Source: Flavobacteriales bacterium
Lineage (GTDB): Bacteria; Bacteroidota; Bacteroidia; DT-38
DNA length: 5,681 nucleotides
Assembly (NCBI GenBank): GCA_013214975.1
Contig: JABSPR010000288.1
Coordinates: 1 to 5,681 of the forward strand
Direction of reading: 5' to 3'
Of the stretch, positions 1 to 5,681 are shown in pieces (the stretch's first letter is position 1; every line of letters starts with the position of its first letter). The notes below the pieces were generated by a model. It was not told the DNA's origin and did not search any database. It saw only the letters and a list, made by a program, of their open reading frames with translations. Made by a program: the position numbers and the translations under genes.

Positions 1-426
1 AACACCAGTTGCGACTTCTTCAAGTGTAATTTTTATTTTTATCCGGAGGTTTGAGCCTCTATTCACTCTTCGGCCTCTTTGCCCGCCTCCGCCACCGAAG
101 CCACCAAATCCTCCGCCGCCACCTCCAAAGATGTCGCCGAATTGACTAAATATGTCATCCATATTCATGCCCCCATGGAATCCACCCCCGCCAGCAGCAC
201 CGCCCATTCCGGCATGACCAAATTGGTCGTATCGTTGTTTTTTTTCAGGGTTGCTTAGTATTTCATATGCTTCTGCGGCTTCTTTAAATTTATCCTCCGC
301 TGAGGCATCATCCGGGTTTTTATCCGGGTGCTACTTAATAGCCATTTTCCGATAGGCCTTTTTAATTTCACTCTCACTGGCACCTTTTTGTACCCCTAAT
401 ACTTCGTAAAAATCTCTTTTAGCCAT
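1..426 (-). pseudogene. dnaJ: DnaJ (Hsp40) co-chaperone, 5' part, with in-frame TAG at codon 32
   Basis: DnaJ delivers unfolded proteins to DnaK in the cytoplasm and stimulates its ATPase through the J-domain. The ATG at 424-426 opens a typical J-domain (MAKRDFYEVLGVQKGAS, then AYRKMAIK). Codon 32 (331-333) reads TAG where the family has Tyr, and the next codons give HPDKNPDD, the catalytic His-Pro-Asp loop. The same frame stays open for 110 more codons to the left edge: the rest of the J-domain (AYEILSNPEKK, RYDQFG), a Gly/Phe-rich linker, and the start of the substrate-binding domain (NLRIKIKITLEEVATGV). The zinc-finger region and C-terminus lie outside the window. The next in-frame ATG (205-207) would give a protein without a J-domain. 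The frame is undamaged, so a base-call error or a recent single-base mutation (TAT or TAC to TAG) is more likely than an old pseudogene. Gene identity is nearly certain; its functional state is not. It lies 14 bases downstream of grpE. Confidence 0.9.
58..201 (-). repeat. Gly/Phe-rich low-complexity linker of dnaJ
   Basis: Read on the minus strand, this part of dnaJ encodes runs of Gly broken by Phe, with short segments such as MDDIFSQFGDIFGG between them. It is the G/F linker found between the J-domain and the substrate-binding domain of class A and B DnaJ proteins. The densest part is about 79-129, where GGN codons dominate, so the DNA here is markedly richer in G and C than the rest of the window. 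It is a coding low-complexity tract and not a mobile or intergenic repeat. Confidence 0.75.
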
Positions 427-440
427 AGCAACTGATCTAT

Positions 441-1016
441 TTATGCTCCAACAACAACTTTGGCAAAACGAATAATTTTACCACTTATAGAATATCCTTT
501 CTCTAAGACATCAAGCACCTTTCCTTTATCATCCTTGGTAGGTGATGGAATAGAGGTAACTGCCTCGTACATGTCAGCATCGAATTCTTTACCCATGCTA
601 TTCATTTCTTCTAAACCTTTTTCTAATAGTGCCTTTCTGAATTTTTCATGGATTAATATTATACCTTCTTTAAAGTTATCCATATCACCAGTTTTATCTT
701 CCAGGGCTTTAAAAGCTCTATCAAAATCATCCATTACCGGTAATAAAGAACTCATAACATCTGATGATGCCGTACCCATCAGCTCTAGTCGCTCTTTTGC
801 TGTTCTTCTTCGGAAATTGTCGAAATCGGAATAAAGTCTTAGGTATTTATCGTTTAGTTCAGCGAGCTCTTGTTCAGGTGTTTTTTCTTCAACTACTTCT
901 TCAACTACTTCTTCCTCTATTTCTTCTGTACTCGTTTCTTCTTCCGAAGTTTCCCTTATATTCTCTACGTTGAGTTCTTCTTTTTCTAACTCCTCTTGTT
1001 CTTTGCTATCCGACAT
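441..1016 (-). CDS. grpE: GrpE, nucleotide exchange factor for DnaK
   Basis: GrpE is a cytoplasmic homodimer that releases ADP from DnaK and so completes the Hsp70 cycle with DnaJ. The 191-residue product has the family layout. Residues 1-50 are an acidic tail, probably disordered (22 Glu). Residues from about 48 to 105 form the long dimerisation helix, with the recognisable core LRLYSDFDNFRRRT and LLPVMDDFDRAFKAL. Residues from about 135 to 191 form the beta domain, with GKEFDADMYEAV and the closing strand GKIIRFAKVVVG. The length is usual for the family. The ATG at 1014-1016 is preceded by an A-rich stretch (AAAACACTACAA) and no Shine-Dalgarno, as is common in Bacteroidota. dnaJ follows after 14 bases, so the two are surely co-transcribed. 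The 118-bp gap upstream may hold a promoter for the pair. The acidic tail contains a short tandem repeat (885-914). Confidence 0.97.
   Translation of the reverse strand: MSDSKEQEELEKEELNVENIRETSEEETSTEEIEEEVVEEVVEEKTPEQELAELNDKYLRLYSDFDNFRRRTAKERLELMGTASSDVMSSLLPVMDDFDRAFKALEDKTGDMDNFKEGIILIHEKFRKALLEKGLEEMNSMGKEFDADMYEAVTSIPSPTKDDKGKVLDVLEKGYSISGKIIRFAKVVVGA
885..914 (-). repeat. 12-bp tandem repeat (2.5 copies) in the grpE acidic tail
   Basis: On the plus strand the unit ttcttcaactac occurs at 885-896 and 897-908 and is followed by a half copy, ttcttc, at 909-914. The period of 12 keeps the reading frame and encodes the repeated residues EVVEEVVEE (about 35-44 of GrpE). The copies match exactly, so this looks like a recent slippage duplication in a disordered, length-tolerant region. 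Confidence 0.85.
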
Positions 1017-1134
1017 TTGTAGTGTTTTAAATCAATGTTTTGTGCTAGTCAATTTGTTTGCCAATTAATCGAATTACGACAAATTGTCAGATGAGTGACT
1101 TGTTAATTTTATTAAGATTTTTTTTAAGGCAGAG
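1017..1134 (-). other. Intergenic gap between tlpA and grpE, possible promoter region for grpE-dnaJ
   Basis: This is the longest fully visible gap in the window and is AT-rich. It holds no ORF of note. I do not see a CIRCE element (TTAGCACTC-N9-GAGTGCTAA). I also find no good match to the Bacteroidota sigma-A pattern (TTG, then TAnnTTTG about 19-23 bases downstream) on the minus strand. The best fragment is ACAATTTG at 1080-1087, which lacks the leading TA and an upstream TTG. After the tlpA stop there is an A-run at 1119-1126 but no convincing hairpin before it, so I cannot claim a terminator. A small inverted repeat lies at 1078-1088. Confidence 0.4.
1078..1099. promoter_or_regulatory. Overlapping small inverted repeats upstream of grpE
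   Basis: The plus strand reads gacaa-a-ttgtc at 1078-1088, a perfect 5-bp dyad around one base. It overlaps a second pairing, gtca at 1086-1089 with tgac at 1096-1099 across a 6-base loop. The two pairings share bases 1086-1088 and exclude each other. The centre of the first dyad is about 67 bases upstream of the grpE start, a reasonable place for an operator. The arms are short and such dyads arise by chance, so a regulatory role is only a guess. Confidence 0.2.
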
Positions 1135-1680
1135 TTAAAAGGATTTTACGTGTTTATCCAATTCTTGATGTAATACAGTACCCCTTAGGTTTTTAGCTAT
1201 TATTATACCGTTTTCGTCAATTAAAAAGGAAGTTGGAATGCTTCTTACCCCATATTGTGCTGCACCAGCAGATCTCCACCCACCTAAATCACTTACATGA
1301 GTATTCCAGTCTAAATGGTCTTGTGCTATTGCTGCCTTCCATCTATTCATGTCTTGATCCAATGATAAACTATAAATTTCAAATCCCTTTGCGGATTTAA
1401 ACTTTGCGGCTGAGTATTTTTTATAAGCAGATACAATGTTTGGATTTTCTCTTCTGCAAGGTCCACACCATGAAGCCCAGAAATCAATGAGAACAAGCTT
1501 TCCTTTTAATGAGGATAAAGAGATAACTTTCCCGTTAGGGTCTTTGTAGGAAAGTTCTGGAGCGATATTTCCAATATTAATACCTATCGTTCTTGGTTCG
1601 GCTGCAGAGCTTTTAATCGAATTTGTAAATCCGAATGAGCATGCAACTAGAATGGCCAATATGATTAGCTTTTTAAACAT
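1135..1680 (-). CDS. Secreted TlpA/ResA-like thiol-disulfide oxidoreductase
   Basis: The 181-residue protein has a thioredoxin fold of the TlpA/AhpC-TSA group, which in the cell envelope typically reduces or oxidises cysteine pairs in client proteins, for example during cytochrome c maturation. The N-terminus carries Lys 3-4 and a hydrophobic stretch (5-14), so it is exported. Two cleavage modes are possible: signal peptidase I near SSA-AEP (24-28), or a lipoprotein with the lipobox LVAC and Cys14. The domain opens with APELSYKDPNGKVISLSSLKGK (40-61 in total), followed by DFWASWCGPCRRENP. The CxxC pair is Cys72 and Cys75 (codons 1456-1467), and the cis-Pro is Pro149 in RSIPTSFLID. All core redox residues are present. 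It starts 5 bases after the murA stop, so it is translated from the murA transcript. The exact partner cannot be told from sequence, so I give no symbol. Confidence 0.9.
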   Translation of the reverse strand: MFKKLIILAILVACSFGFTNSIKSSAAEPRTIGINIGNIAPELSYKDPNGKVISLSSLKGKLVLIDFWASWCGPCRRENPNIVSAYKKYSAAKFKSAKGFEIYSLSLDQDMNRWKAAIAQDHLDWNTHVSDLGGWRSAGAAQYGVRSIPTSFLIDENGIIIAKNLRGTVLHQELDKHVKSF

Positions 1681-1685
1681 AATCT

Positions 1686-2993
1686 TTAATTAATCCTTTT
1701 TATATCAGCACCGATGGCATTTAGTCTTGTATCAATGTCTTGGTAACCTCTATCGATTTGTTCAATATTATGAATAGTACTTTTCCCTTTTGCAGAAAGC
1801 GCGGCAATCAATAATGAAACTCCAGCTCTAATATCTGGCGATGTCATAGAAATACCTCTCAATCTATATTCTTTGTTAATCCCAAATACACTAGCTCTAT
1901 GAGGATCGCATAAGATAATCTTGGCACCCATATCAATTAGTTTATCAACAAAGAAAAGTCTGCTTTCAAACATTTTTTGATGAATTAAGACACTTCCATT
2001 TGCTTGAGTAGCTACAACTAAAATGATACTCAATAAATCGGGTGTAAGTCCTGGCCATGTCGAATCTGCAATGGTAAGAACGGAACCGTCGATAAAAGTG
2101 TTAATCGAGTAGCTTTCTTGCTCTGGAACAAATATGTCATCACCCTTTAGTTCAAGATTGATGCCAAGTTTTTTAAATGTTTCTGGTATAACTCCAAGCT
2201 CTTGATATGCGACATCTTTAATCGTGATTTCGGATTGAGTCATCGCAGCCAAACCAATAAAACTTCCAATCTCAATCATGTCAGGTAATATCGTGTGCTC
2301 ACATCCTGTTAGCGAAGAAACGCCTTCAATAGTTAGAAGGTTGGAGCCAATTCCTGAAATATTGGCGCCCATTCTGTTCAACATCTTACTTAGTTGTTGA
2401 ATGTAAGGCTCGCAAGCAGCATTATATATTTGCGTTCTGCCTTCAGCTAATACAGATGCCATTAGAATATTTGCTGTTCCTGTAACCGAAGCTTCACCTA
2501 ATAGCATGTAAGAGCCTTTTAGGTTTTTACCGGTAACCACAAATTCGCCGTTTGCATCGTTGTAGACAAACTTCGCTCCGAGCTTTTCAAATCCAATAAA
2601 GTGGGTATCTAATCTTCTACGACCGATTTTGTCTCCTCCCAGGCTAGGGATTATCGCTTTTCCGAATCGAGCGAGCATCGGCCCCGCCGTCATAATCGTT
2701 CCCCTTAGTTGAGAACCTTTTTGCATTACTTCATCTGAATCTAACAAGTCTGTATTAACGTCAGATGCTTCGAACGCAAATTCAGAATCAGAGATTTTCT
2801 CCACTTTCACTCCTAAGCTTCCTAAAAGATCGATTAGGTTTCGTACATCTAAGATGTTAGGGATGTTTTTAATAACAACTCTGTCTGGTGTTAACAATAC
2901 TGCACAGAGTATTTGTAGTGCTTCGTTTTTAGCACCTTGGGGGATTAGATCTCCTCTAAGTCTATTTCCTCCATTAATTTCAAAACTTGCCAT
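1686..2993 (-). CDS. murA: UDP-N-acetylglucosamine 1-carboxyvinyltransferase (MurA)
   Basis: MurA transfers enolpyruvate from phosphoenolpyruvate to UDP-GlcNAc, the first committed step of peptidoglycan synthesis in the cytoplasm. The 435-residue product covers the full EPSP-synthase-like fold. Lys22-Asn23 (QGAKNEAL) are the conserved substrate contacts. Also conserved are Arg97 in GSQLRGT, WPGLTPD with the likely catalytic-base Asp319, DIRAG with Arg389, and IDRGY with Arg415. The active-site loop reads PSLGGDKIGRRRLDTHF: the position of Cys115 in E. coli is Asp121 here (codon 2631-2633). Enzymes with Asp at this position are active and resist fosfomycin, which alkylates the Cys. FESRLFFVDKLIDMGAKI matches what I remember of Bacteroidota MurA proteins. 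The ATG at 2991-2993 lies 7 bases after the DUF4290 stop, and tlpA follows after 5 bases, so the three genes form an operon. The length is slightly above the 419 residues of E. coli MurA, with no sign of damage. Confidence 0.97.
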   Translation of the reverse strand: MASFEINGGNRLRGDLIPQGAKNEALQILCAVLLTPDRVVIKNIPNILDVRNLIDLLGSLGVKVEKISDSEFAFEASDVNTDLLDSDEVMQKGSQLRGTIMTAGPMLARFGKAIIPSLGGDKIGRRRLDTHFIGFEKLGAKFVYNDANGEFVVTGKNLKGSYMLLGEASVTGTANILMASVLAEGRTQIYNAACEPYIQQLSKMLNRMGANISGIGSNLLTIEGVSSLTGCEHTILPDMIEIGSFIGLAAMTQSEITIKDVAYQELGVIPETFKKLGINLELKGDDIFVPEQESYSINTFIDGSVLTIADSTWPGLTPDLLSIILVVATQANGSVLIHQKMFESRLFFVDKLIDMGAKIILCDPHRASVFGINKEYRLRGISMTSPDIRAGVSLLIAALSAKGKSTIHNIEQIDRGYQDIDTRLNAIGADIKRIN

Positions 2994-3000
2994 TTAATGC

Positions 3001-3624
3001 TTATTTCTTTCGGCTGTACTTATAACGACCTTGGTTCTTTCCTTTATTCTTTCTTTGTGGGGGTCTGACATTCGGATTCACTAAAGAGCTAGTGTCCATT
3101 AAAACTAAATTTTTGCTAGGTTTTAATTTATCATCAGACAAAAGGCCCAATTGCTTGAATATCAACTCGTCATTGACAGTATTTCTATTCCACGTTACAA
3201 AGAACTTTTTCATTTGATTACAAATAGATGCAACCAACGCATCTTTTTCTTCACCATCCTCATACTTAATAGCAGCTGCTATAAGTGATTCAATGGCCCT
3301 TCCGTAATGTTTGTATTTGATGTTGTTTTTAGAATAAGCTAGACGCTCATATTTCTTAACATCTTTAGGATTTGGCTTTAGAAAAGGAGATTCAACTTCA
3401 AGTTTGTAATCAGCTATGATGTGTAGGTGGTCCCATAATTTATGTTTGTAGTCATCAGCATCTTTTAAATGTGGGTTCAGTTGTCCCATCTTATCTACAA
3501 TCGCTGTTGCTAATTTTGCCCTTTCTTCATCATCTTTTATGCTGATGGCATGTTCTACCAATTTCTGGAAATGTCTTCCATACTCTGGTATAATTAATCT
3601 TGATCTTACTGAATTGTATTCCAT
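3001..3624 (-). CDS. DUF4290 family protein of unknown function
   Basis: The product has 207 residues from the ATG at 3622-3624. The N-terminal sequence MEYNSVRSRLIIPEYGRHFQ is what I recall as the hallmark of DUF4290, a Bacteroidota family without known function. It looks soluble and mostly helical, with no signal peptide or membrane segment. There are two similar helical blocks, one around HAISIKDDEERAKLATAIVDKM and one around AAIKYEDGEEKDALVASICNQM, which hint at an internal duplication. The C-terminal tail of about 20 residues is very basic (QRKNKGKNQGRYKYSRKK) and could bind nucleic acid or acidic surfaces. An upstream in-frame TTG at 3646-3648 would add eight residues. I prefer the ATG because family members start at the M-[DE]-YN motif. 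The stop is 7 bases before murA, which makes co-translation with murA likely and suggests, but does not prove, a role near cell wall synthesis. Confidence 0.88.
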   Translation of the reverse strand: MEYNSVRSRLIIPEYGRHFQKLVEHAISIKDDEERAKLATAIVDKMGQLNPHLKDADDYKHKLWDHLHIIADYKLEVESPFLKPNPKDVKKYERLAYSKNNIKYKHYGRAIESLIAAAIKYEDGEEKDALVASICNQMKKFFVTWNRNTVNDELIFKQLGLLSDDKLKPSKNLVLMDTSSLVNPNVRPPQRKNKGKNQGRYKYSRKK

Positions 3625-3719
3625 TATAGTTTGTGCTAATTTATCCAATGTCTAGTATGCCTTGTATCGGCATTGAGGAAAAGTAAAAGTAGTTATATTT
3701 TTTATTCATACGTAATATT
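3625..3719 (-). other. Gap between uvrD and the DUF4290-murA-tlpA operon
   Basis: This AT-rich stretch of 95 bases has no ORF. A short hairpin is possible (atgcc at 3657-3661 with ggcat at 3669-3673, 7-base loop), but it has only five pairs and no following T-run on the minus strand, so it is not a terminator. TACTTTTA at 3684-3691 (minus strand) resembles the Bacteroidota -7 element TAnnTTTG, with the last base different, but no TTG stands at the right distance upstream. Whether uvrD transcription continues into the operon cannot be decided here. Confidence 0.3.
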
Positions 3720-5681
3720 TTAATTAAGGATTCTCAGCTTGGCAAATTTTAAAAGTAGCTGCTTTTTACCCACGCCTTCGAACTCTACTGAAGCTTTTGT
3801 ATTTGGGTATTCTCCTTCTAATTTAATTACAATGCCTCTTCCGAATCTTTCATGTTCTATTTTCATTCCTTGAGCTAGCCCACTTAAGTCACTTTCTTTA
3901 AAATCGGAATTAGTTTTTTGTGATTTGACAGCGCTTTGAACTTTGATCAATTTCTTATTCAAGGTTGCTTTATTACTTGGAAATTCTTTGATTTCCTTTT
4001 TCTGAAATCCGCTTGACTTTATGATGGTTTTTCGCTGAATATCATCATTTAATGGGCCTCTTCGATAAGATTTTGAAATATCTTTTTCAATATATCTCTC
4101 ATCGATTTCTTCAATAAACCTACTCGGTTCACAGTTTATGAGGCTTCCCCATCTGTAACGTGTAGTGGCATATGAAAGATAGGCCTTTGTCATAGCTCTA
4201 GTAACGGCAACATAAAAAAGACGGCGCTCTTCTTCTAATTCAGCCCTTGAATTTATTGATAGTTGCGAGGGGAATAGATTCTCTTCTAAACCAACTATAT
4301 AGACATGTGGAAATTCAAGACCCTTTGAACTATGTATTGTCATTAACGAGACTCTGTCTTTTGGTTCCTTATCATCTGAATCTGCATCTGTTAAAAGAGC
4401 AATATCTTGAGTAAAACTGGCCAGCGTTTTTCTGTCGAGATCTTCGTTTTGTTCAGTAAAGTCTTTTATTCCATTTAATAGTTCTTGGATGTTTTCATGT
4501 TTACTCAGGCCTTCAGGAGTCCTGTCGTTGTATAAATCTTTTAGTAAACCCGAGGAATTCGCGATATCCATACCAAGTTTGTAAGCATCTTCAACTTCAG
4601 ACTTAAGGCTGAAGGTTTTAATTAGTGTTACGAATTCTTGAATCTTTTTCCTTGTTCCCGTATTAATCCCAATATCAATATGATTAATATCTAAAAGTAC
4701 TTGCCAGATACTTCTGTCCATCTCACTTGAGGCAACAATCAATTTGTCAATGCTAGTTTTTCCTATTCCTCTCGCGGGGTAATTGATAACTCTTTTTAGT
4801 GCCTCTTCGTCATTTGGGTTAATTGCCATTCGGAAGTAGGCCATTAAGTCTTTAATTTCTTTTCGTTGATAGAAAGAAAGTCCTCCGTATACCCGGTACG
4901 CAATATTTAATCTTCTAAGGGCCTCCTCCATAGACCTTGATTGCGCATTTGTTCTGTATAATATGGCAAAATCATTAAAATTGACCTGGTCTCTCAAGTT
5001 TGTCTCATGGATTGAACTAGCGACATTAAAACCTTCTTCATTGTCTGTCAAAGACATTTTAACGCTGATCTTTTGTCCTTCTTGATTTTCCGTCCAGATT
5101 TCTTTTGCAATTTGATCTCGGTTATTTCCGATAATGCTATTTGCTGCATTAACTATAGCTTTAGTTGATCTGTAGTTTTGCTCTAGCTTTATCAAAGTAT
5201 AATCAGGATAGTCCTTTTTGAAATTTAGAATATTCTGAATATTTGCACCCCGGAAGCTATAGATGCTCTGAGCGTCGTCACCAACTACACAAACGTTTTC
5301 ATTTAAAGCAGCAAGTTTCTTAACAATACTGTATTGCGAGTGATTGGTATCTTGATATTCATCTACCAGAACATGTTTAAACTTGTGTTGGTATTTGTAA
5401 AGAACATCAGGAAACTTAGTTAAAAGCACATTAGTTTTAAAAAGAAGATAATCAAAATCCATTGCACCAGATTTAAAACAACGTCTATTATAAGTTTGAT
5501 AAATTTCTCCGATTTTAGGTCGGCCGCTTGACTCGTCATTCCCCATTATTTCTGGGTTTTCCAAATATGATTTAGGGCCAATTAGGTTGTTTTTCGCAGC
5601 TGAAATCCTATTGTAAACAATATTCGGCTTATAGAGTTTGTCATCCAGTCCTTTTTCTTTTAAAATTGTTTTAATCAGGCT
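3720..5681 (-). CDS. UvrD/PcrA-type superfamily 1A DNA helicase, partial (N-terminus beyond window)
   Basis: This is an ATP-driven 3'-5' DNA helicase of the UvrD/PcrA group, which acts in nucleotide excision repair, replication restart and removal of RNA polymerase or RecA from DNA. The frame is open from the right edge (SLIKITLKEKGLDDKLYKPN, then ISAAKNNLIGP) to the TAA at 3720-3722, giving 653 codons. Motif II is DEYQDTN (5343-5363), motif III GDDAQSIYSFRG (5247-5282), motif IV QNYRST (5163-5180), motif V TIHSSKGLEF (4311-4340) and motif VI EEERRLFYVAVTRA (4194-4235). A Lys/Ser-rich linker leads to a C-terminal Tudor-like domain (about 3720-3880, HERFGRGIVIKLEGE), which in PcrA contacts RNA polymerase. 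The Walker A motif and roughly the first 100-130 residues are missing because of the window edge. A TTG at 5562-5564 is an internal Leu codon and not the start. The usual AMDFDDLL reads AMDFDYLL. PcrA and UvrD cannot be told apart safely, so I give no symbol. Confidence 0.95.
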   Translation of the reverse strand, partial: SLIKTILKEKGLDDKLYKPNIVYNRISAAKNNLIGPKSYLENPEIMGNDESSGRPKIGEIYQTYNRRCFKSGAMDFDYLLFKTNVLLTKFPDVLYKYQHKFKHVLVDEYQDTNHSQYSIVKKLAALNENVCVVGDDAQSIYSFRGANIQNILNFKKDYPDYTLIKLEQNYRSTKAIVNAANSIIGNNRDQIAKEIWTENQEGQKISVKMSLTDNEEGFNVASSIHETNLRDQVNFNDFAILYRTNAQSRSMEEALRRLNIAYRVYGGLSFYQRKEIKDLMAYFRMAINPNDEEALKRVINYPARGIGKTSIDKLIVASSEMDRSIWQVLLDINHIDIGINTGTRKKIQEFVTLIKTFSLKSEVEDAYKLGMDIANSSGLLKDLYNDRTPEGLSKHENIQELLNGIKDFTEQNEDLDRKTLASFTQDIALLTDADSDDKEPKDRVSLMTIHSSKGLEFPHVYIVGLEENLFPSQLSINSRAELEEERRLFYVAVTRAMTKAYLSYATTRYRWGSLINCEPSRFIEEIDERYIEKDISKSYRRGPLNDDIQRKTIIKSSGFQKKEIKEFPSNKATLNKKLIKVQSAVKSQKTNSDFKESDLSGLAQGMKIEHERFGRGIVIKLEGEYPNTKASVEFEGVGKKQLLLKFAKLRILN

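Noticed and set aside
331..333. Genome-wide reassignment of TAG to a sense codon.
   Set aside because: There is only one internal TAG in the window and no other in-frame stop in five long genes. A single case at a Tyr codon is better explained by an error or mutation.
460..973. Two plus-strand ORFs (460-834 and 764-973) opposite grpE.
   Set aside because: They lie wholly inside grpE on the other strand. Their Leu/Ser/Phe-rich products mirror the Glu/Lys-rich grpE codons and resemble no family I know.
1021..1052. Sigma-70-like promoter (TTGACT, 17 bases, TAAAAC) just upstream of grpE.
   Set aside because: The start of transcription would fall almost on the ATG, and Bacteroidota sigma-A uses a different -7 element.
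1111..1130. Rho-independent terminator after tlpA.
   Set aside because: There is an A/T run but no GC-containing stem before it. The TTAA copies pair only as short self-complementary pieces.
3646..3648. TTG start for the DUF4290 protein.
   Set aside because: It adds eight residues ahead of the family's usual start motif, and there is a good ATG at 3622-3624. I cannot exclude it fully.
3657..3673. Hairpin between uvrD and DUF4290 as a terminator or riboswitch.
   Set aside because: The stem has only five pairs, with no T-run after it on the minus strand and no conserved riboswitch core.
5562..5564. TTG as a start codon for the helicase.
   Set aside because: The frame stays open upstream to the window edge and encodes conserved family sequence (ISAAKNNLIGP), so this is an internal Leu codon.
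1..5681. A new defence, mobile or multi-gene accessory system.
   Set aside because: Every gene but one belongs to a well-known housekeeping family. There is no transposase, integrase, repeat array, tRNA or att-like site, and no visible change in base use except the Gly-rich part of dnaJ.

Overview
This window reads as a piece of a Bacteroidota (Bacteroidetes) chromosome, probably from an AT-rich free-living member of the phylum. The evidence is a DUF4290 protein (a family I know only from this phylum), a MurA of the Bacteroidota type with Asp at the usual catalytic Cys position, A-rich gene starts without clear Shine-Dalgarno sequences, and TAA as the stop of all five genes whose ends are visible. 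I could not run a taxonomic search.

All genes lie on the minus strand, so transcription runs from high to low coordinates. In that order: (1) 3720-5681, the 3' part of a UvrD/PcrA-type DNA helicase, whose start lies beyond the right edge; (2) 3001-3624, a DUF4290 protein of unknown function; (3) 1686-2993, murA, the first committed step of peptidoglycan synthesis; (4) 1135-1680, a secreted TlpA/ResA-like thiol-disulfide protein; (5) a 118-bp gap with a small inverted repeat; (6) 441-1016, grpE, the nucleotide exchange factor of DnaK; (7) 1-426, the 5' part of dnaJ, which runs off the left edge.

DUF4290-murA-tlpA are 7 and 5 bases apart and are almost certainly one transcript. grpE and dnaJ are 14 bases apart and form the Hsp70 co-chaperone pair. 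The link between the two groups, and between uvrD and DUF4290, is less certain.

Most of the window is ordinary core genome, and I found no mobile element, CRISPR array, RNA gene or new multi-gene system. The clearest anomaly is an in-frame TAG at codon 32 of dnaJ, where a Tyr is expected, directly before the essential His-Pro-Asp motif; the frame is otherwise intact to the window edge. The second is the Asp at the MurA active-site position, which predicts intrinsic fosfomycin resistance.
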